Shown: positions 9,712 through 18,743, counted from the first letter of the stretch. The stretch: DNA of 64,000 nucleotides from Polynucleobacter sp. 30F-ANTBAC (GCF_018882385.1 NZ_JACVON010000002.1:248001-312000), one strand, 5' to 3'. The notes: generated by a model not told the origin, from the sequence alone. Program-made: numbers and translations.

Positions 9712-10563
9712 TTATTTTTCAGCAGTTGTGGGCGAAATGGGGCTGGCTAGAAGAACGTGAACTTGACGCGCATCAGCCCGCTGAACTTCAAAATGCGTAT
9801 TGTCAATATTGAGCGATTCGCCTTTATGAGGAACGCGACCTAATTTTTTAAGTATGAACCCAGCGAGCGTGTCGTTGTCCTCGTCTTCGAAAGAAGTTTT
9901 GAGAACTTCATTCACTTGATCTAACTCGGTAATACCACGAATTCTAAACTTGCCATCTTCTAAGCTGATGATGTTGTCTTCGATGTCGTCGGTGTCATGT
10001 TCATCTTCGATATCACCAACAATCTGCTCTAAGACATCTTCAATGGTTACAAGACCGGCGACACCGCCGTACTCATCCACCACAATAGCAATGTGATTGC
10101 GATGATCGCGGAAATCTCTTAAAAGGACGCTTAAGCGCTTCGATTCTGGAATGAAAACCGCGGGTCTTAACCAATCTCTTAGCTGGAAATCTTCCTCTTG
10201 AGAGTGTCTGAGTAAATCTTTGGCAAGCAAAATGCCAATCACGTTATCTCTGTTATTTTCGTAAACCGGGAAGCGTGAATGAGCTGCGCGGATCACTTCG
10301 GCGATGGTGTCTTCAATCGTGCTGTTGATATCGATCCAATCAATCTGAGCTCGCGGAATGAGGATGTCTCTGGCGGCTAACTCGCCTACCTGAAAAACAC
10401 CTTCAATCATGGATAGGGCATCAGCATCAATTAAGCCATCTGCTTGGGCTTCTTTGAGTGTCTCTAAAAGCTCAACCCTTCTCTCGGATGGAGTGGCTGG
10501 GGTTGGCGTTAGCAGATTAGCTAAACGTTCTAATAGGGTTTGGGGCTCAGGTTCTATTGTCAT
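9712..10563 (-). CDS. corC: CorC/HlyC family CBS-domain protein
   Basis: This 283-residue soluble protein has two CBS domains (~64-118, starting RDILIPRAQIDWID, and ~128-190, with IAIVVDEYGGVAGLVTIED) and a C-terminal CorC_HlyC domain (~205-280). It lacks the membrane DUF21 domain of larger family members. CorC is linked to magnesium/cobalt efflux, though its molecular role is not settled. It lies between ybeY and lnt on the minus strand, a conserved position. A run of acidic residues (GDIEDEHDTDDIED) joins the CBS pair to the last domain. Confidence 0.92.
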   Translation of the reverse strand: MTIEPEPQTLLERLANLLTPTPATPSERRVELLETLKEAQADGLIDADALSMIEGVFQVGELAARDILIPRAQIDWIDINSTIEDTIAEVIRAAHSRFPVYENNRDNVIGILLAKDLLRHSQEEDFQLRDWLRPAVFIPESKRLSVLLRDFRDHRNHIAIVVDEYGGVAGLVTIEDVLEQIVGDIEDEHDTDDIEDNIISLEDGKFRIRGITELDQVNEVLKTSFEDEDNDTLAGFILKKLGRVPHKGESLNIDNTHFEVQRADARQVHVLLASPISPTTAEK

Positions 10564-10593
10564 ATAGGGTAAGAATAACGCATTTTTGTTAAA

Positions 10594-11061
10594 TTAAATG
10601 TAGGGGTTGCCCTGCTTTAATTTTTTTAAAATCGCTACTTCTAGCTCTTCCATGGCCTCAGCTTCTACTTCATCTTCATGATCAAAGCCTTGGGCATGGA
10701 GTGTGCCGTGCACAATGAGATGGATGAGGTGCTGTTCGACGACCTTTTTTTGTTCTTTGGCTTCTTTTTCTACAACAGGCAAACAGATCACAATGTCAGC
10801 AATCACTTCATTGGATTCTGGCGCCAAGTCATAAGGGAAGGTTAGAACATTGGTGGCGTAATCTTTGTGTCGATAGGTCGAGTTGAGCTTTTTACCTTCT
10901 GCCTGACCCACAAACCTCAAGGTGATCGAAGCATCATTTTGTAATGCCGCCTTCACCCATTTTTTTGCTTTCAACGTGGTAATGACTTCTTCCCACTTCT
11001 CTTGAAGTTTGGCAGTACCAAACTGAACATCTAAATTCAAACGCTTTGTTTTTGTAATCAT
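10594..11061 (-). CDS. ybeY: Endoribonuclease YbeY (rRNA maturation factor)
   Basis: YbeY is a zinc-dependent endoribonuclease for 16S rRNA 3' maturation and ribosome quality control. The metal motif [11 protein letters not shown] is present (H118, H122, H128), followed by the acidic EAEAMEELE helix. The alanine-glutamine pair after the second histidine replaces the more common leucine-x. The ATG overlaps the miaB stop by four bases. In many relatives phoH stands between miaB and ybeY; it does not here. Length (155 residues) is normal. Confidence 0.94.
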   Translation of the reverse strand: MITKTKRLNLDVQFGTAKLQEKWEEVITTLKAKKWVKAALQNDASITLRFVGQAEGKKLNSTYRHKDYATNVLTFPYDLAPESNEVIADIVICLPVVEKEAKEQKKVVEQHLIHLIVHGTLHAQGFDHEDEVEAEAMEELEVAILKKLKQGNPYI

Positions 11062-12395
11062 TGCAGCACCAATTCTCCACGAAGAGAATGAGGTAGAGCT
11101 TCGGTGTACGTCACCGCAGTCAATTTTCCGATTAAACGCTTCGCATGGTCGCTTTCAATCGCAATCAGTACAACGCGACCATTTTCAGTTCTTCCCTGGA
11201 GATGTTGCCCGTCTCGCGCCATACTTTCCATCATGACTCGCTCGGTTTTACCAACCATCTTTTGATTGATTTCTAAGACGTGCTCATCAATTTTGGCAAC
11301 CAATTGTTTTAAGCGTTTATTTTTCACTTCAAGCGGTGTGTCATCTGGAAGATTGGCGGCCGGCGTACCAGGGCGCTCGCTATAAACAAAGCAATAACTG
11401 TTATCAAATTTAAGCTCTTCAACCAATTTCATTAATTGATTAAAGTCTTCATCCGTTTCACCCGGAAAGCCCACAATAAAGTCACTGGATAAAGTGATGT
11501 TGGGTCTGACAAGCTTTAGCTTTCTGATGAGGCTCTTGTATTCAAGAATCGTATAACCTCGCTTCATGCCTGCCAAAACACGATCAGATCCGTGTTGCAC
11601 AGGCAGATGAAGATGATCGACTAACTGAGGTATTTTGGCGTACGCATCAATCAGTCTTTGAGTAAATTCTTTAGGATGGCTGGTGGTAAAACGGATTCGT
11701 TCAACTCCAGGGATTTCAGCCACATATTCAAGCAGCATGGCAAAGTCAGCAATCTCACTTGAGTTGCTCATAGTGCCACGATAAGCATTCACGTTTTGTC
11801 CAAGCAGATGTATTTCTTGGACGCCTTGTTGAGCAAGACCCGCTACTTCCGTTAGAACATCATCAAAGGGGCGAGATACTTCCTCACCCCTGGTATAGGG
11901 AACAACACAGTAAGTGCAGTACTTAGAGCATCCCTCCATGATGGACACATAGGCAGCACCACCTTCAACTTTGGCGGGAGGTAGGTTGTCAAATTTTTCA
12001 ATTTCTGGAAAGCTGATATCGACTTGAGGGATGCCCGTTTTTCTCCGTTCGTTTATGAGTTCAGGCAGGCGGTGGAGTGTTTGTGGCCCAAAAACAATAT
12101 CAACGTAGGGCGCTCTCGTCACAATGTGCTTGCCTTCTTGGCTGGCAACGCAACCACCCACACCAATTAATAAATCTGGTTTATTTGCTTTTAATTCTCG
12201 AAGGCGACCTAGATCTGAAAAAACTTTATCTTGAGCCTTTTCTCGAATAGAGCAAGTATTCAAAAGAATGATGTCGGCATCTTCAGGCGTATCTGTTTTA
12301 ACAAGCCCCTGTTTGGCATTGAGTACATCGGCCATTTTGTCGGAGTCGTACTCATTCATTTGGCAGCCGAAGGTGCGGATATAGACTTTTTTCAT
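11058..12395 (-). CDS. miaB: tRNA-2-methylthio-N6-dimethylallyladenosine synthase MiaB
   Basis: MiaB is a radical-SAM methylthiotransferase that converts i6A37 to ms2i6A37 in tRNAs reading U-starting codons. The N-terminal UPF0004 domain supplies three cysteines for one iron-sulfur cluster (C11 in [11 protein letters not shown]48 in [10 protein letters not shown]82 in VGGCVAS). The radical-SAM CxxxCxxC is C156, C160 and C163 ([10 protein letters not shown]). A C-terminal TRAM domain follows. The start is clear ([14 protein letters not shown]). It is the first gene of the minus-strand run ending at plsC. Length (445 residues) is normal. Confidence 0.97.
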   Translation of the reverse strand: MKKVYIRTFGCQMNEYDSDKMADVLNAKQGLVKTDTPEDADIILLNTCSIREKAQDKVFSDLGRLRELKANKPDLLIGVGGCVASQEGKHIVTRAPYVDIVFGPQTLHRLPELINERRKTGIPQVDISFPEIEKFDNLPPAKVEGGAAYVSIMEGCSKYCTYCVVPYTRGEEVSRPFDDVLTEVAGLAQQGVQEIHLLGQNVNAYRGTMSNSSEIADFAMLLEYVAEIPGVERIRFTTSHPKEFTQRLIDAYAKIPQLVDHLHLPVQHGSDRVLAGMKRGYTILEYKSLIRKLKLVRPNITLSSDFIVGFPGETDEDFNQLMKLVEELKFDNSYCFVYSERPGTPAANLPDDTPLEVKNKRLKQLVAKIDEHVLEINQKMVGKTERVMMESMARDGQHLQGRTENGRVVLIAIESDHAKRLIGKLTAVTYTEALPHSLRGELVLQ

Positions 12396-12423
12396 ATAAA
12401 CGCTATTTTACGTGCTTTAAAGT

Positions 12424-12446
12424 AAAAAACCGCTCAAGGAGCGGTT
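12424..12446 (-). terminator. Rho-independent terminator of the DsrE-like gene
   Basis: The inverted repeat AACCGCTC / GAGCGGTT (12428-12435 and 12439-12446, three-base loop) is followed on the minus strand by a T run (A run 12424-12429 on the plus strand). It separates the DsrE-like gene from miaB. Confidence 0.87.
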
Positions 12447-12472
12447 CTTCGTGCTTTTTAGGCTTGGATCAA

Positions 12473-12898
12473 TTAAGGTTTGATGTAAGCGAAGCGCTCT
12501 CTTGACTGCAGTTGACCGACTCGGGCCACACCAGATGGCGTGAAATCAGCATCCATAATAAATTGATCTTTTTTCAAGCTGCGATTTTTAAGTGTGATTT
12601 CACAGATTTCAAATCGAACTCCGCGCGCTTTTAATGCTCCAACTAAGGGAGCGTAATCAATATTTGGGTTTTTAGCGTCTTTTGCGCCATCCATTAAGAA
12701 ATCAATGCCATTAGCATGTGTCACCACAATGATTTTAGTTTCAGGTGCAATATCTAAATGGTTGCGGATGTTTCTTAAGCCTTTCGTGGCTTGAACTGAG
12801 GCATCGTCGATGTGGTAAACAATCTTATCTTCAGCCATTGAGAGTGATGAAAAGCCTAGAAAGATCACTGCAAGTGTTGTTCTGATAAATGATGACAT
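12473..12898 (-). CDS. Periplasmic DsrE-family protein
   Basis: The 141-residue product starts with a clear signal peptide (hydrophobic ~8-20, then SLSMAEDK). The mature part has the alternating beta-alpha pattern of DsrE/DsrF-like folds: KIVYHID, then KIIVVTHANGIDFLM, then LKARGVRFEICEITL. One cysteine (C99) sits where DsrE-like sulfurtransferases often carry their reactive cysteine. Periplasmic single-domain DsrE proteins are widespread in betaproteobacteria and their function is mostly unknown; a sulfur-handling role is only a guess. It is monocistronic, with its own terminator, between tRNA-Met and miaB. Confidence 0.82.
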   Translation of the reverse strand: MSSFIRTTLAVIFLGFSSLSMAEDKIVYHIDDASVQATKGLRNIRNHLDIAPETKIIVVTHANGIDFLMDGAKDAKNPNIDYAPLVGALKARGVRFEICEITLKNRSLKKDQFIMDADFTPSGVARVGQLQSRERFAYIKP

Positions 12899-12952
12899 GT
12901 TGATCCTCTTTAAATTATTGCTATTTGGGTGTGACGAGGATACACCCCGGTC

Positions 12953-12987
12953 TTAGAAAAGAAAATAGCCCACAGAGGTGGGCTATT
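12953..12987 (-). terminator. Terminator downstream of tRNA-Met
   Basis: A ten-base-pair stem (AATAGCCCAC at 12964-12973 with GTGGGCTATT at 12978-12987, loop of four) is followed on the minus strand by a T-rich tract. It lies seven bases beyond the encoded CCA end of the tRNA. Confidence 0.85.
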
Positions 12988-12994
12988 GGGTATT

Positions 12995-13071
<77 letters not shown>

Positions 13072-13081
13072 AAAGACGGGA

Positions 13082-13087
13082 AGTATA
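13082..13087 (-). promoter_or_regulatory. Putative -10 box of the tRNA-Met gene
   Basis: TATACT on the minus strand ends about ten bases before the mature tRNA 5' end, the right place for a -10 element. No convincing -35 hexamer was found at the ideal distance. Confidence 0.5.
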
Positions 13088-13151
13088 GCTTATTTTCATT
13101 TTTCCACCTAGATTTAGACTGGATTTGGGGTTTCCGTCTATTACGGGTGGG

Positions 13152-14168
13152 TTATGACACCTCTGCCAATGGCAAATTAATCAACAAGTTCTGAGGTTTA
13201 AATTTCAGGCACTTATCCGAATCATGGGCCATAGCAAGATAGATAGGTTTACCAGCAACCTCTTTCATCATGCGACCTTGATCAATGAACTCAAGTTTGA
13301 ATAAGCATAGAACCTGTGCCAATTTCGAGTTGTCGACAGCATGTCCCTTATAGAGCGCATTCAAAATTTCTGTGGCGGTCACATCAAGACCAATGTGCCA
13401 AGACCACTTGGAATCCGTAATTTGCCCTTGAGGGGTGATCTTGACTTTAATGCCATGGAAATGAGCAATCCACTTTTCAAGAAGTCTAGAAAGTGCCGCC
13501 ATCCCATCTTGATCAAAGTTCAACTGTAGAACAAAGTTACGACTTTCATTTTGCTCCCAGTATTCGCTTGAATTATCTGTGGTCAACACATCAAGATCGA
13601 TGGTTCTAAGAGGTACGGCATTTTGTTTCAATAGTTCACCAATGCTGCCAAAGCCACCTGTTTCAGCATATTTTTCAACCGTTTCTTGGTCGGCAGACAT
13701 GATGTGACCATCATCGGTAATTGTTATTTTTTGAGTTCTAAATAGTAATTCAGCCGCTCTTGCGTCAAATGCAGATGGTTCTTCGCCTAATAGATGCTGG
13801 CAAAGTATTTGCGTGAGTTGATCCACAAATAAAGGTGGCACATCTACTCCGCCACCTTGAAATAAACTCAAGTAAAAGCTCTCAATGGATTTTGCTTGGA
13901 CTAGCTTATCGCGAAATCTTAACCAGATCTCATAATTAACCTGGATGTCTTGGTCCGCCATTTTTTTGATTTCTGCATTCTCAATGGCTGCGCGCGGATT
14001 ATCTAGCAACATTTGATGCACTCGCTGCTCTTGGGCGCAAGATTCCGGTATTAGTGCCAACTCAGGTCTATTGAGATAGGAACGTAAAAAGTCATCGGTA
14101 ACGATAAGTTGACGATCCGCATTAATCGATAAATGTTGGTAATTGCTGTTGGGCCAGTATGTGCGCAT
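13152..14168 (-). CDS. DUF6352-type protein of unknown function
   Basis: A 338-residue soluble protein with no signal peptide or membrane segment. It resembles a betaproteobacterial family I know as DUF6352, from the spaced features DFLRSYLNRPELALIPESC near the N-terminus, ELLFRTQKI, GGFGSIGELL in the middle, and KPQNLLINLPL at the C-terminus. No catalytic motif is evident and I assign no function. It is flanked by tRNA-Met on one side and a short promoter region on the other and looks monocistronic. The family name comes from memory, not a search. Confidence 0.75.
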   Translation of the reverse strand: MRTYWPNSNYQHLSINADRQLIVTDDFLRSYLNRPELALIPESCAQEQRVHQMLLDNPRAAIENAEIKKMADQDIQVNYEIWLRFRDKLVQAKSIESFYLSLFQGGGVDVPPLFVDQLTQILCQHLLGEEPSAFDARAAELLFRTQKITITDDGHIMSADQETVEKYAETGGFGSIGELLKQNAVPLRTIDLDVLTTDNSSEYWEQNESRNFVLQLNFDQDGMAALSRLLEKWIAHFHGIKVKITPQGQITDSKWSWHIGLDVTATEILNALYKGHAVDNSKLAQVLCLFKLEFIDQGRMMKEVAGKPIYLAMAHDSDKCLKFKPQNLLINLPLAEVS

Positions 14169-14234
14169 AAATTTCTTTAAGAGTTATTTCAGCATTGTGC
14201 AATGAAAATAAAAAGTCTTAGATTGCCCGCTTAA

Positions 14235-14263
14235 TTGACATGGTTAATACGAGATCATTATCA
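14235..14263 (+). promoter_or_regulatory. Candidate sigma-70 promoter for the small membrane protein gene
   Basis: A perfect TTGACA (14235-14240) is followed 17 bases later by TTATCA (14258-14263). It points toward the small ORF starting at 14359. A further palindrome CGAAGCTTCG lies at about 14273-14282, just downstream. This fits the -35/-10 spacing rule but is unproven. Confidence 0.45.
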
Positions 14264-14358
14264 GGCCCTCGCGAAGCTTCGACTTGACTATTTTGAAGCT
14301 TATTTTCTTATGCTTCTTGGTTCACGCTATCATCTCTATAACTTAGATGGGAACAAAC

Positions 14359-14532
14359 ATGGACTATTTAATAATTTTTAGTATCAGCAACTTTTTAGCT
14401 TTATTTATTACGTATTTTTACCTTGTCAAAAAAGCAAAGGTTATCACCTTGGCTGCTTTAATGAAGGGTACTTGGATTTACGGAACGATTATCAGTATGT
14501 TGATTGCGATACCTTACTATCTATACGTTTAG
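14359..14532 (+). CDS. Small hydrophobic membrane protein, unknown function
   Basis: A predicted 57-residue protein with two hydrophobic segments (~2-21 and ~34-56) joined by a short basic loop (VKKAKV), giving a two-helix hairpin. I chose the ATG at 14359 because GGGA lies seven bases before it; an in-frame ATG at 14347 would add four residues but has no ribosome binding site. It ends four bases into the convergent MFS gene. A consensus-like promoter lies upstream. I recognise no family. It could be a spurious ORF, but the ribosome binding site and clean two-helix topology support it. Confidence 0.55.
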   Translation: MDYLIIFSISNFLALFITYFYLVKKAKVITLAALMKGTWIYGTIISMLIAIPYYLYV

Positions 14533-16196
14533 TCACTGGCATAGATATTCACGTCTTTGGTTTCATGAATAAATAATGTGCCAATGACCAAGGTCATCCC
14601 AGCGATGATGATCGGATACCAAAGGCCGTAGTAAATATTGCCATTTTGGGCCACTAGTGCAAATGAGATCGTTGGCAATAATCCACCAAACCAGCCATTA
14701 CCAATATGGTAAGGCAGCGACATTGATGTGTAGCGGATACGGGTGGGGAATAACTCAACCAAATAAGCTGCAATTGGTCCATAAACCATCGTGACTAAAA
14801 TCACGAGATAAGTTAACAAGGTCAATACGGCTGGAATATTAATTTGGGCAGGATCGGCTTTAACAGGATAGCCCGCAACATTCAGGGCGTTACGGACCTC
14901 TCGCTTGAATCGCGTCTCCTCTGCCACTGCAGCAGCAGGGTTAAGCTTATTTAATGAATAAGCATCAATTTCTGTATCACCAATCTTGACTCTTGCCACC
15001 ATGTCAACTGGTCCGGAAATTGTTTCATAGCTTGCCGAGTAGGATGCCATGACTTGTTTTGCAATATCGCAAGAGCTGGTGAATTTCGTCGTTTCAGTTG
15101 GGTTGAACTGAAAGGTGCATTCGTCTGCATTCACCGTGATGGTGGCTGGTGACATCGCCATGGCTTTTTCAAGTGCCGGATTAGCATAGTGAGTTAAGGC
15201 GTTAAACACAGATAGAGGTGTGTTGGGTATGTAAGTCACTATCGCCAATAGCAAACCTAACATGATGATTATTTTTCGCCCGATTCGATCGGATAGAGCG
15301 CCAAATACTATAAAAAACGGTGTGCCAATCACGAGCGCTCCTGCGATTAATAGATTGGCTGTTTTGGCATCTACCTTAAGGACTTGTATCAAAAAGAATA
15401 AAGCGTAGAACTGGCCTGTGTACCAAACCACCGCTTGGCCCGCCACTAATCCAAAGAGGGCTAAGAGAACAATTTTCATATTCTTCCAGCGGCCAAAGGC
15501 TTCAGTCAGCGGTGCGTTGGATGTTTTACCTTCCGCTTTCATTTTTTGGAAGGCAGGCGATTCATTCATTGATAAACGAATGTAAACAGATACAGCAAGC
15601 AAAACAATCGAGACTAGAAAAGGTATCCGCCATCCCCAATCCTCAAATGAAGGGCCGGTTAATTGCCGCGTAAATAGAATAACGAGCAAGGATAAAAATA
15701 AACCAAGTGAAGCAGTTGTCTGAATCCATGCTGTGTAAGCACCTCTTCTACCCTCTGGAGCATGTTCTGCAACATAGATAGCGGCACCGCCATATTCGCC
15801 ACCCAGCGCTAAGCCTTGTAGCATTCGTAAACCAATCAAAATAGTAGGGGCTGCAATACCAATCATTTCGTAGTTGGGCAAAATGCCAACGACAAAAGTT
15901 GCTACACCCATGATTAAGATAGTGACTAAGAAAGTGTGTTTGCGACCAATCATGTCACCAAGTCGACCAAATAAAACCGCACCAAAAGGTCGAACTATAA
16001 AGCCAGCTGCAAACGCTAAAAGTGCAAAAATAAAAGCAGAACCATCATCGAGTCCGGCAAAAAACTGTTTGGCAATAATTGCGGCTAGAGAGCCGTATAA
16101 ATAAAAGTCATACCACTCAAAAATCGTACCTAATGAAGATGCAAAAATGACTTTACGCTCTTCGGCAGTCATTGGTGCAGCTAAATTTTTAGCCAT
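14529..16196 (-). CDS. MFS transporter, metabolite:H+ symporter (MHS) family, with a large extra-cytoplasmic insert
   Basis: This 555-residue carrier has the MHS hallmarks: SLGTIFEWYDFYLYG at the N-terminus, FGRLGDMIGRK between helices 2 and 3, LGGEYGGAAIYVAEHAPEGRRG, and LVELFPTRIRYTSMSLPYHIGNGWFGG near the end. Typical members have about 430 residues. Here a hydrophilic insert (~330-452) follows helix 8 and holds two cysteines (C360, C376) that may pair. MHS carriers import organic acids, betaine or proline with protons; the substrate cannot be read here. The ATG has a GGAGAG site. The gene lies 98 bases after a DUF4212 gene and its two-component system, so it may belong to that regulon. 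Confidence 0.88.
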   Translation of the reverse strand: MAKNLAAPMTAEERKVIFASSLGTIFEWYDFYLYGSLAAIIAKQFFAGLDDGSAFIFALLAFAAGFIVRPFGAVLFGRLGDMIGRKHTFLVTILIMGVATFVVGILPNYEMIGIAAPTILIGLRMLQGLALGGEYGGAAIYVAEHAPEGRRGAYTAWIQTTASLGLFLSLLVILFTRQLTGPSFEDWGWRIPFLVSIVLLAVSVYIRLSMNESPAFQKMKAEGKTSNAPLTEAFGRWKNMKIVLLALFGLVAGQAVVWYTGQFYALFFLIQVLKVDAKTANLLIAGALVIGTPFFIVFGALSDRIGRKIIIMLGLLLAIVTYIPNTPLSVFNALTHYANPALEKAMAMSPATITVNADECTFQFNPTETTKFTSSCDIAKQVMASYSASYETISGPVDMVARVKIGDTEIDAYSLNKLNPAAAVAEETRFKREVRNALNVAGYPVKADPAQINIPAVLTLLTYLVILVTMVYGPIAAYLVELFPTRIRYTSMSLPYHIGNGWFGGLLPTISFALVAQNGNIYYGLWYPIIIAGMTLVIGTLFIHETKDVNIYASD

Positions 16197-16294
16197 TATG
16201 GCTCTCCAGTAAAAACATATTTTTCAAATAAAAAACTAATCCCAGCATGATTATTTTAATCGCTTACTAACGGCTGACGATCAAGGGAAAATAC

Positions 16295-16534
16295 TTATAA
16301 ATCAGTGACTTTGCTGTTATTTTTTTCATACTGATGCATTTTATGGGCGTAGACCCAAACAATGAGCAAGTAGATGAATAGGGCTCCTTGAGCCCCCCAC
16401 CAGTAAGTGAATTCCCAACCAAAAAATGAGAATCTTAGAATGTCAGGGGATAGCCCAACTAAAAGGGTGGTGATGAACCAGATCAAAATAAGAACTTGGG
16501 TCAGGCGCTTATTTTTAAGCCAAGTATTTTTCAT
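16295..16534 (-). CDS. DUF4212 small membrane protein (usually a sodium/solute symporter subunit)
   Basis: The 79-residue product has two membrane helices (~12-30 and ~45-65) and the family features KNKRLTQVLILIWF, then FFGWEFTYWWGAQGALFIYLLIVWVYAHKM. DUF4212 proteins are normally encoded just before a large sodium/solute symporter of the acetate-permease type and are taken as its small subunit. No such symporter follows here; the next gene is an MHS-family MFS carrier. The ATG overlaps the histidine kinase stop by four bases, so it is the third gene of an RR-HK-DUF4212 operon. Its role without the symporter is unknown. Confidence 0.85.
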   Translation of the reverse strand: MKNTWLKNKRLTQVLILIWFITTLLVGLSPDILRFSFFGWEFTYWWGAQGALFIYLLIVWVYAHKMHQYEKNNSKVTDL

Positions 16535-18021
16535 TGTTTACCTGCTGGAAGATAGACCCTCATGCAAGTGCCGTATTTAGATCGATCGTCATCGTAAAAG
16601 TATTCTAGTATTTCTAGTTTGCCGCCATGCTGCGTGGCTATTTCTTTCACGATCGCAAGCCCCAAACCGCTACCCTCTACATCGCTACCTAACACTCGGT
16701 AGAAGCGCTCTAAAACTCGCTGGCGTTCTTCTGGAGGAATGCCTGGGCCTGTATCTTTAACTTCAATCACTAGAATGTTGGGTTGGTTAGAGTGTCTGAC
16801 ATTCACCGTGATGTGCCCATGAGGCGGCGTGTATTTAACCGCGTTATCAATGAGATTGTTAAAGAGTTCTTTGAGCATCACAGGATTACCAAAGATCTTT
16901 AATTCTTGCTCCGGTGTTTCATATCCTAAATCGATATTTTTTTCCCAGGCGGCATTGAGCCAATTTTTAGTGGCTTGTTCTGCTTCAACCGATAAATCGA
17001 TCAGAATCTTTTCGCTGGTGTTTGTGATGTTTTCCATCCTAGCTAGAGATAGTAGTTGTTGCACTAATCGCGTGGCTCTCATGGAGCTGTCTGAAATTTG
17101 TTCTAGAGAGCGCTGAAGCTCTTCGGGGCTATTTTCACGTTGAGCTAATTCAGCCTGCATGCGAAGTCCTGCTAGAGGTGTTTTTAGTTGATGAGCCGCA
17201 TCAGCAATGAAGCGTTTTTGAGAAAGGACGGAGTCTTCTAGCTGATATAAAACATCATTAAAGCTAGAAATCAAAGGCATGATTTCTTGAGGAGCAGCGC
17301 GTTCTTCGATCGGGCTGATGTCATCTACTCTGCGGTTTCTGATGCGGTTCTGTAGAGCATTCAGTGGCGCTAACCCTCGAGTGAGACCAAACCATACTAG
17401 GACAACCACAATCGGAAGAATGATGAACTGTGGCAGGATCACGCCTTTGATAATTTCATTAGCAAGCTGGGCTCTTTTTTCAAGAGTTTCTGCCACTTGT
17501 ACAAGGATCACCTTGGATGTTTGATGGTTATCAAGCGTGACTTGAGTTGCAGCAATTCGAACTTCATCGCCAGAAATACGACTATCTCTAAAAGTAACAA
17601 CACCAATTTGAAGCGGGTCACCCTCTATTGGTAGCGGTACATCTTTGTCTCCAGCGATCAGTTCACCGCTGTAGCCAATGACTTGAAAATAAATCGTATC
17701 GTTTTCATCAGCGCGAAGTATTTTTCGGGCTGCCATTGGTAGGGTCAGAGATATTTGACCATCTACTTGCTTGATTTGTTGTCCGATTGCTTGAACACTA
17801 TTTTCTAAACTTCGATCAAAAGGAGCATTCGCAATAGATTGAGCAACAAGATAAGTAACTGCAATACTCATGGGCCACAAAAGCAAAAGTGGCGCTAGCA
17901 TCCAATCTAATATCTCGCCAAATAGGGAGCTCGGAGCCTTTTCATTAGAACGAAGTTCATACGATTCCGGAGGTAGAAGTTTTTTGAGCTCCGCATCAAC
18001 GGCGGGTTGAACATCTACCAT
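16531..18021 (-). CDS. Sensor histidine kinase (TctE/QseC-like)
   Basis: The 496-residue protein has two membrane helices (~40-62 and ~193-213) flanking a ~130-residue periplasmic sensor region of the 2CSK type, then a HAMP-like linker. The HisKA domain has the phosphoacceptor H277 in DAAHQLKTPL. The HATPase domain carries ELFNNLIDNAVKYTP, DTGPGIP and GSGLGLAIVKEIA. It follows the response regulator by eight bases and overlaps DUF4212 by four, which points to control of solute uptake (inference). Kinases of this subfamily often sense carboxylates, but the ligand is not evident here. Confidence 0.93.
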   Translation of the reverse strand: MVDVQPAVDAELKKLLPPESYELRSNEKAPSSLFGEILDWMLAPLLLLWPMSIAVTYLVAQSIANAPFDRSLENSVQAIGQQIKQVDGQISLTLPMAARKILRADENDTIYFQVIGYSGELIAGDKDVPLPIEGDPLQIGVVTFRDSRISGDEVRIAATQVTLDNHQTSKVILVQVAETLEKRAQLANEIIKGVILPQFIILPIVVVLVWFGLTRGLAPLNALQNRIRNRRVDDISPIEERAAPQEIMPLISSFNDVLYQLEDSVLSQKRFIADAAHQLKTPLAGLRMQAELAQRENSPEELQRSLEQISDSSMRATRLVQQLLSLARMENITNTSEKILIDLSVEAEQATKNWLNAAWEKNIDLGYETPEQELKIFGNPVMLKELFNNLIDNAVKYTPPHGHITVNVRHSNQPNILVIEVKDTGPGIPPEERQRVLERFYRVLGSDVEGSGLGLAIVKEIATQHGGKLEILEYFYDDDRSKYGTCMRVYLPAGKQ

Positions 18022-18029
18022 AGGAGTGC

Positions 18030-18743
18030 TTAAGCGCTAGGCCCTTCGCTAGCCGGTGTAGCGGGTGCGGTCGGTGCTTGAAACTTTTCTAGGCAATAGC
18101 CCAGACCTCGGATCGTTGCAATTCTGATGCCGCCTACTTCAATTTTCTTGCGCAGACGATGGACGTAAACCTCAATAGCGTTATTACTGACTTCTTCACC
18201 CCATTCGCAAAGGTGATCGACTAATTGATCTTTTGATACCAAGCGGCCCACACGCTTAAGCAGCACTTCCAATAAACCAAGCTCTCTAGCAGATAACTCC
18301 AACATTTTTTCATCAATGTAGGCAACGCGACCCACTTGATCAAACTGCAGTGGACCATGTTTAACGACAGTTGGGCCTCCACCTGTACCGCGCCTTGTTA
18401 AAGCTCTGACGCGTGCTTCAAGTTCAGAAAGTGCAAAAGGTTTGGCCATGTAGTCATCAGCGCCATGATCTAGACCTTTGACGCGCTCTTCCGTCGAATC
18501 AGCAGCCGTCAAAATTAGTACCGGAAGCATGGAGCTTCTGGATCGAAGACGCTTTAAAACTTCCATACCGGACATTTTTGGCAGTCCTAGATCTAAAATT
18601 AATAGGTCAAAGGCTTGTGCGGATAGGGCCAAGTCTGCAGATTGACCGTCTTTAACGTGGTCCACAGCATAACCAGATTGTCGGAGTGAGCGTGTTAGCC
18701 CATCAGCGAGTACGCTATCGTCTTCAGCTATCAGTATTCTCAT
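18030..18743 (-). CDS. OmpR-family response regulator (TctD/QseB-like)
   Basis: A 237-residue regulator with an N-terminal receiver domain (acidic D8/D9, phosphoacceptor D51 in LILDLGLPKMSG, K101-type lysine in DDYMAKPFALSEL) and a C-terminal winged-helix domain (LELSARELGLLEVLL, NAIEVYVHRLRKKI, IRGLGYCLE). The C-terminus is an Ala/Pro/Thr-rich tail (APTAPATPASEG) beyond the usual end. It is the first gene of the RR-HK-DUF4212 operon and is divergent from recA, sharing the 191-base region upstream. Confidence 0.94.
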   Translation of the reverse strand: MRILIAEDDSVLADGLTRSLRQSGYAVDHVKDGQSADLALSAQAFDLLILDLGLPKMSGMEVLKRLRSRSSMLPVLILTAADSTEERVKGLDHGADDYMAKPFALSELEARVRALTRRGTGGGPTVVKHGPLQFDQVGRVAYIDEKMLELSARELGLLEVLLKRVGRLVSKDQLVDHLCEWGEEVSNNAIEVYVHRLRKKIEVGGIRIATIRGLGYCLEKFQAPTAPATPASEGPSA

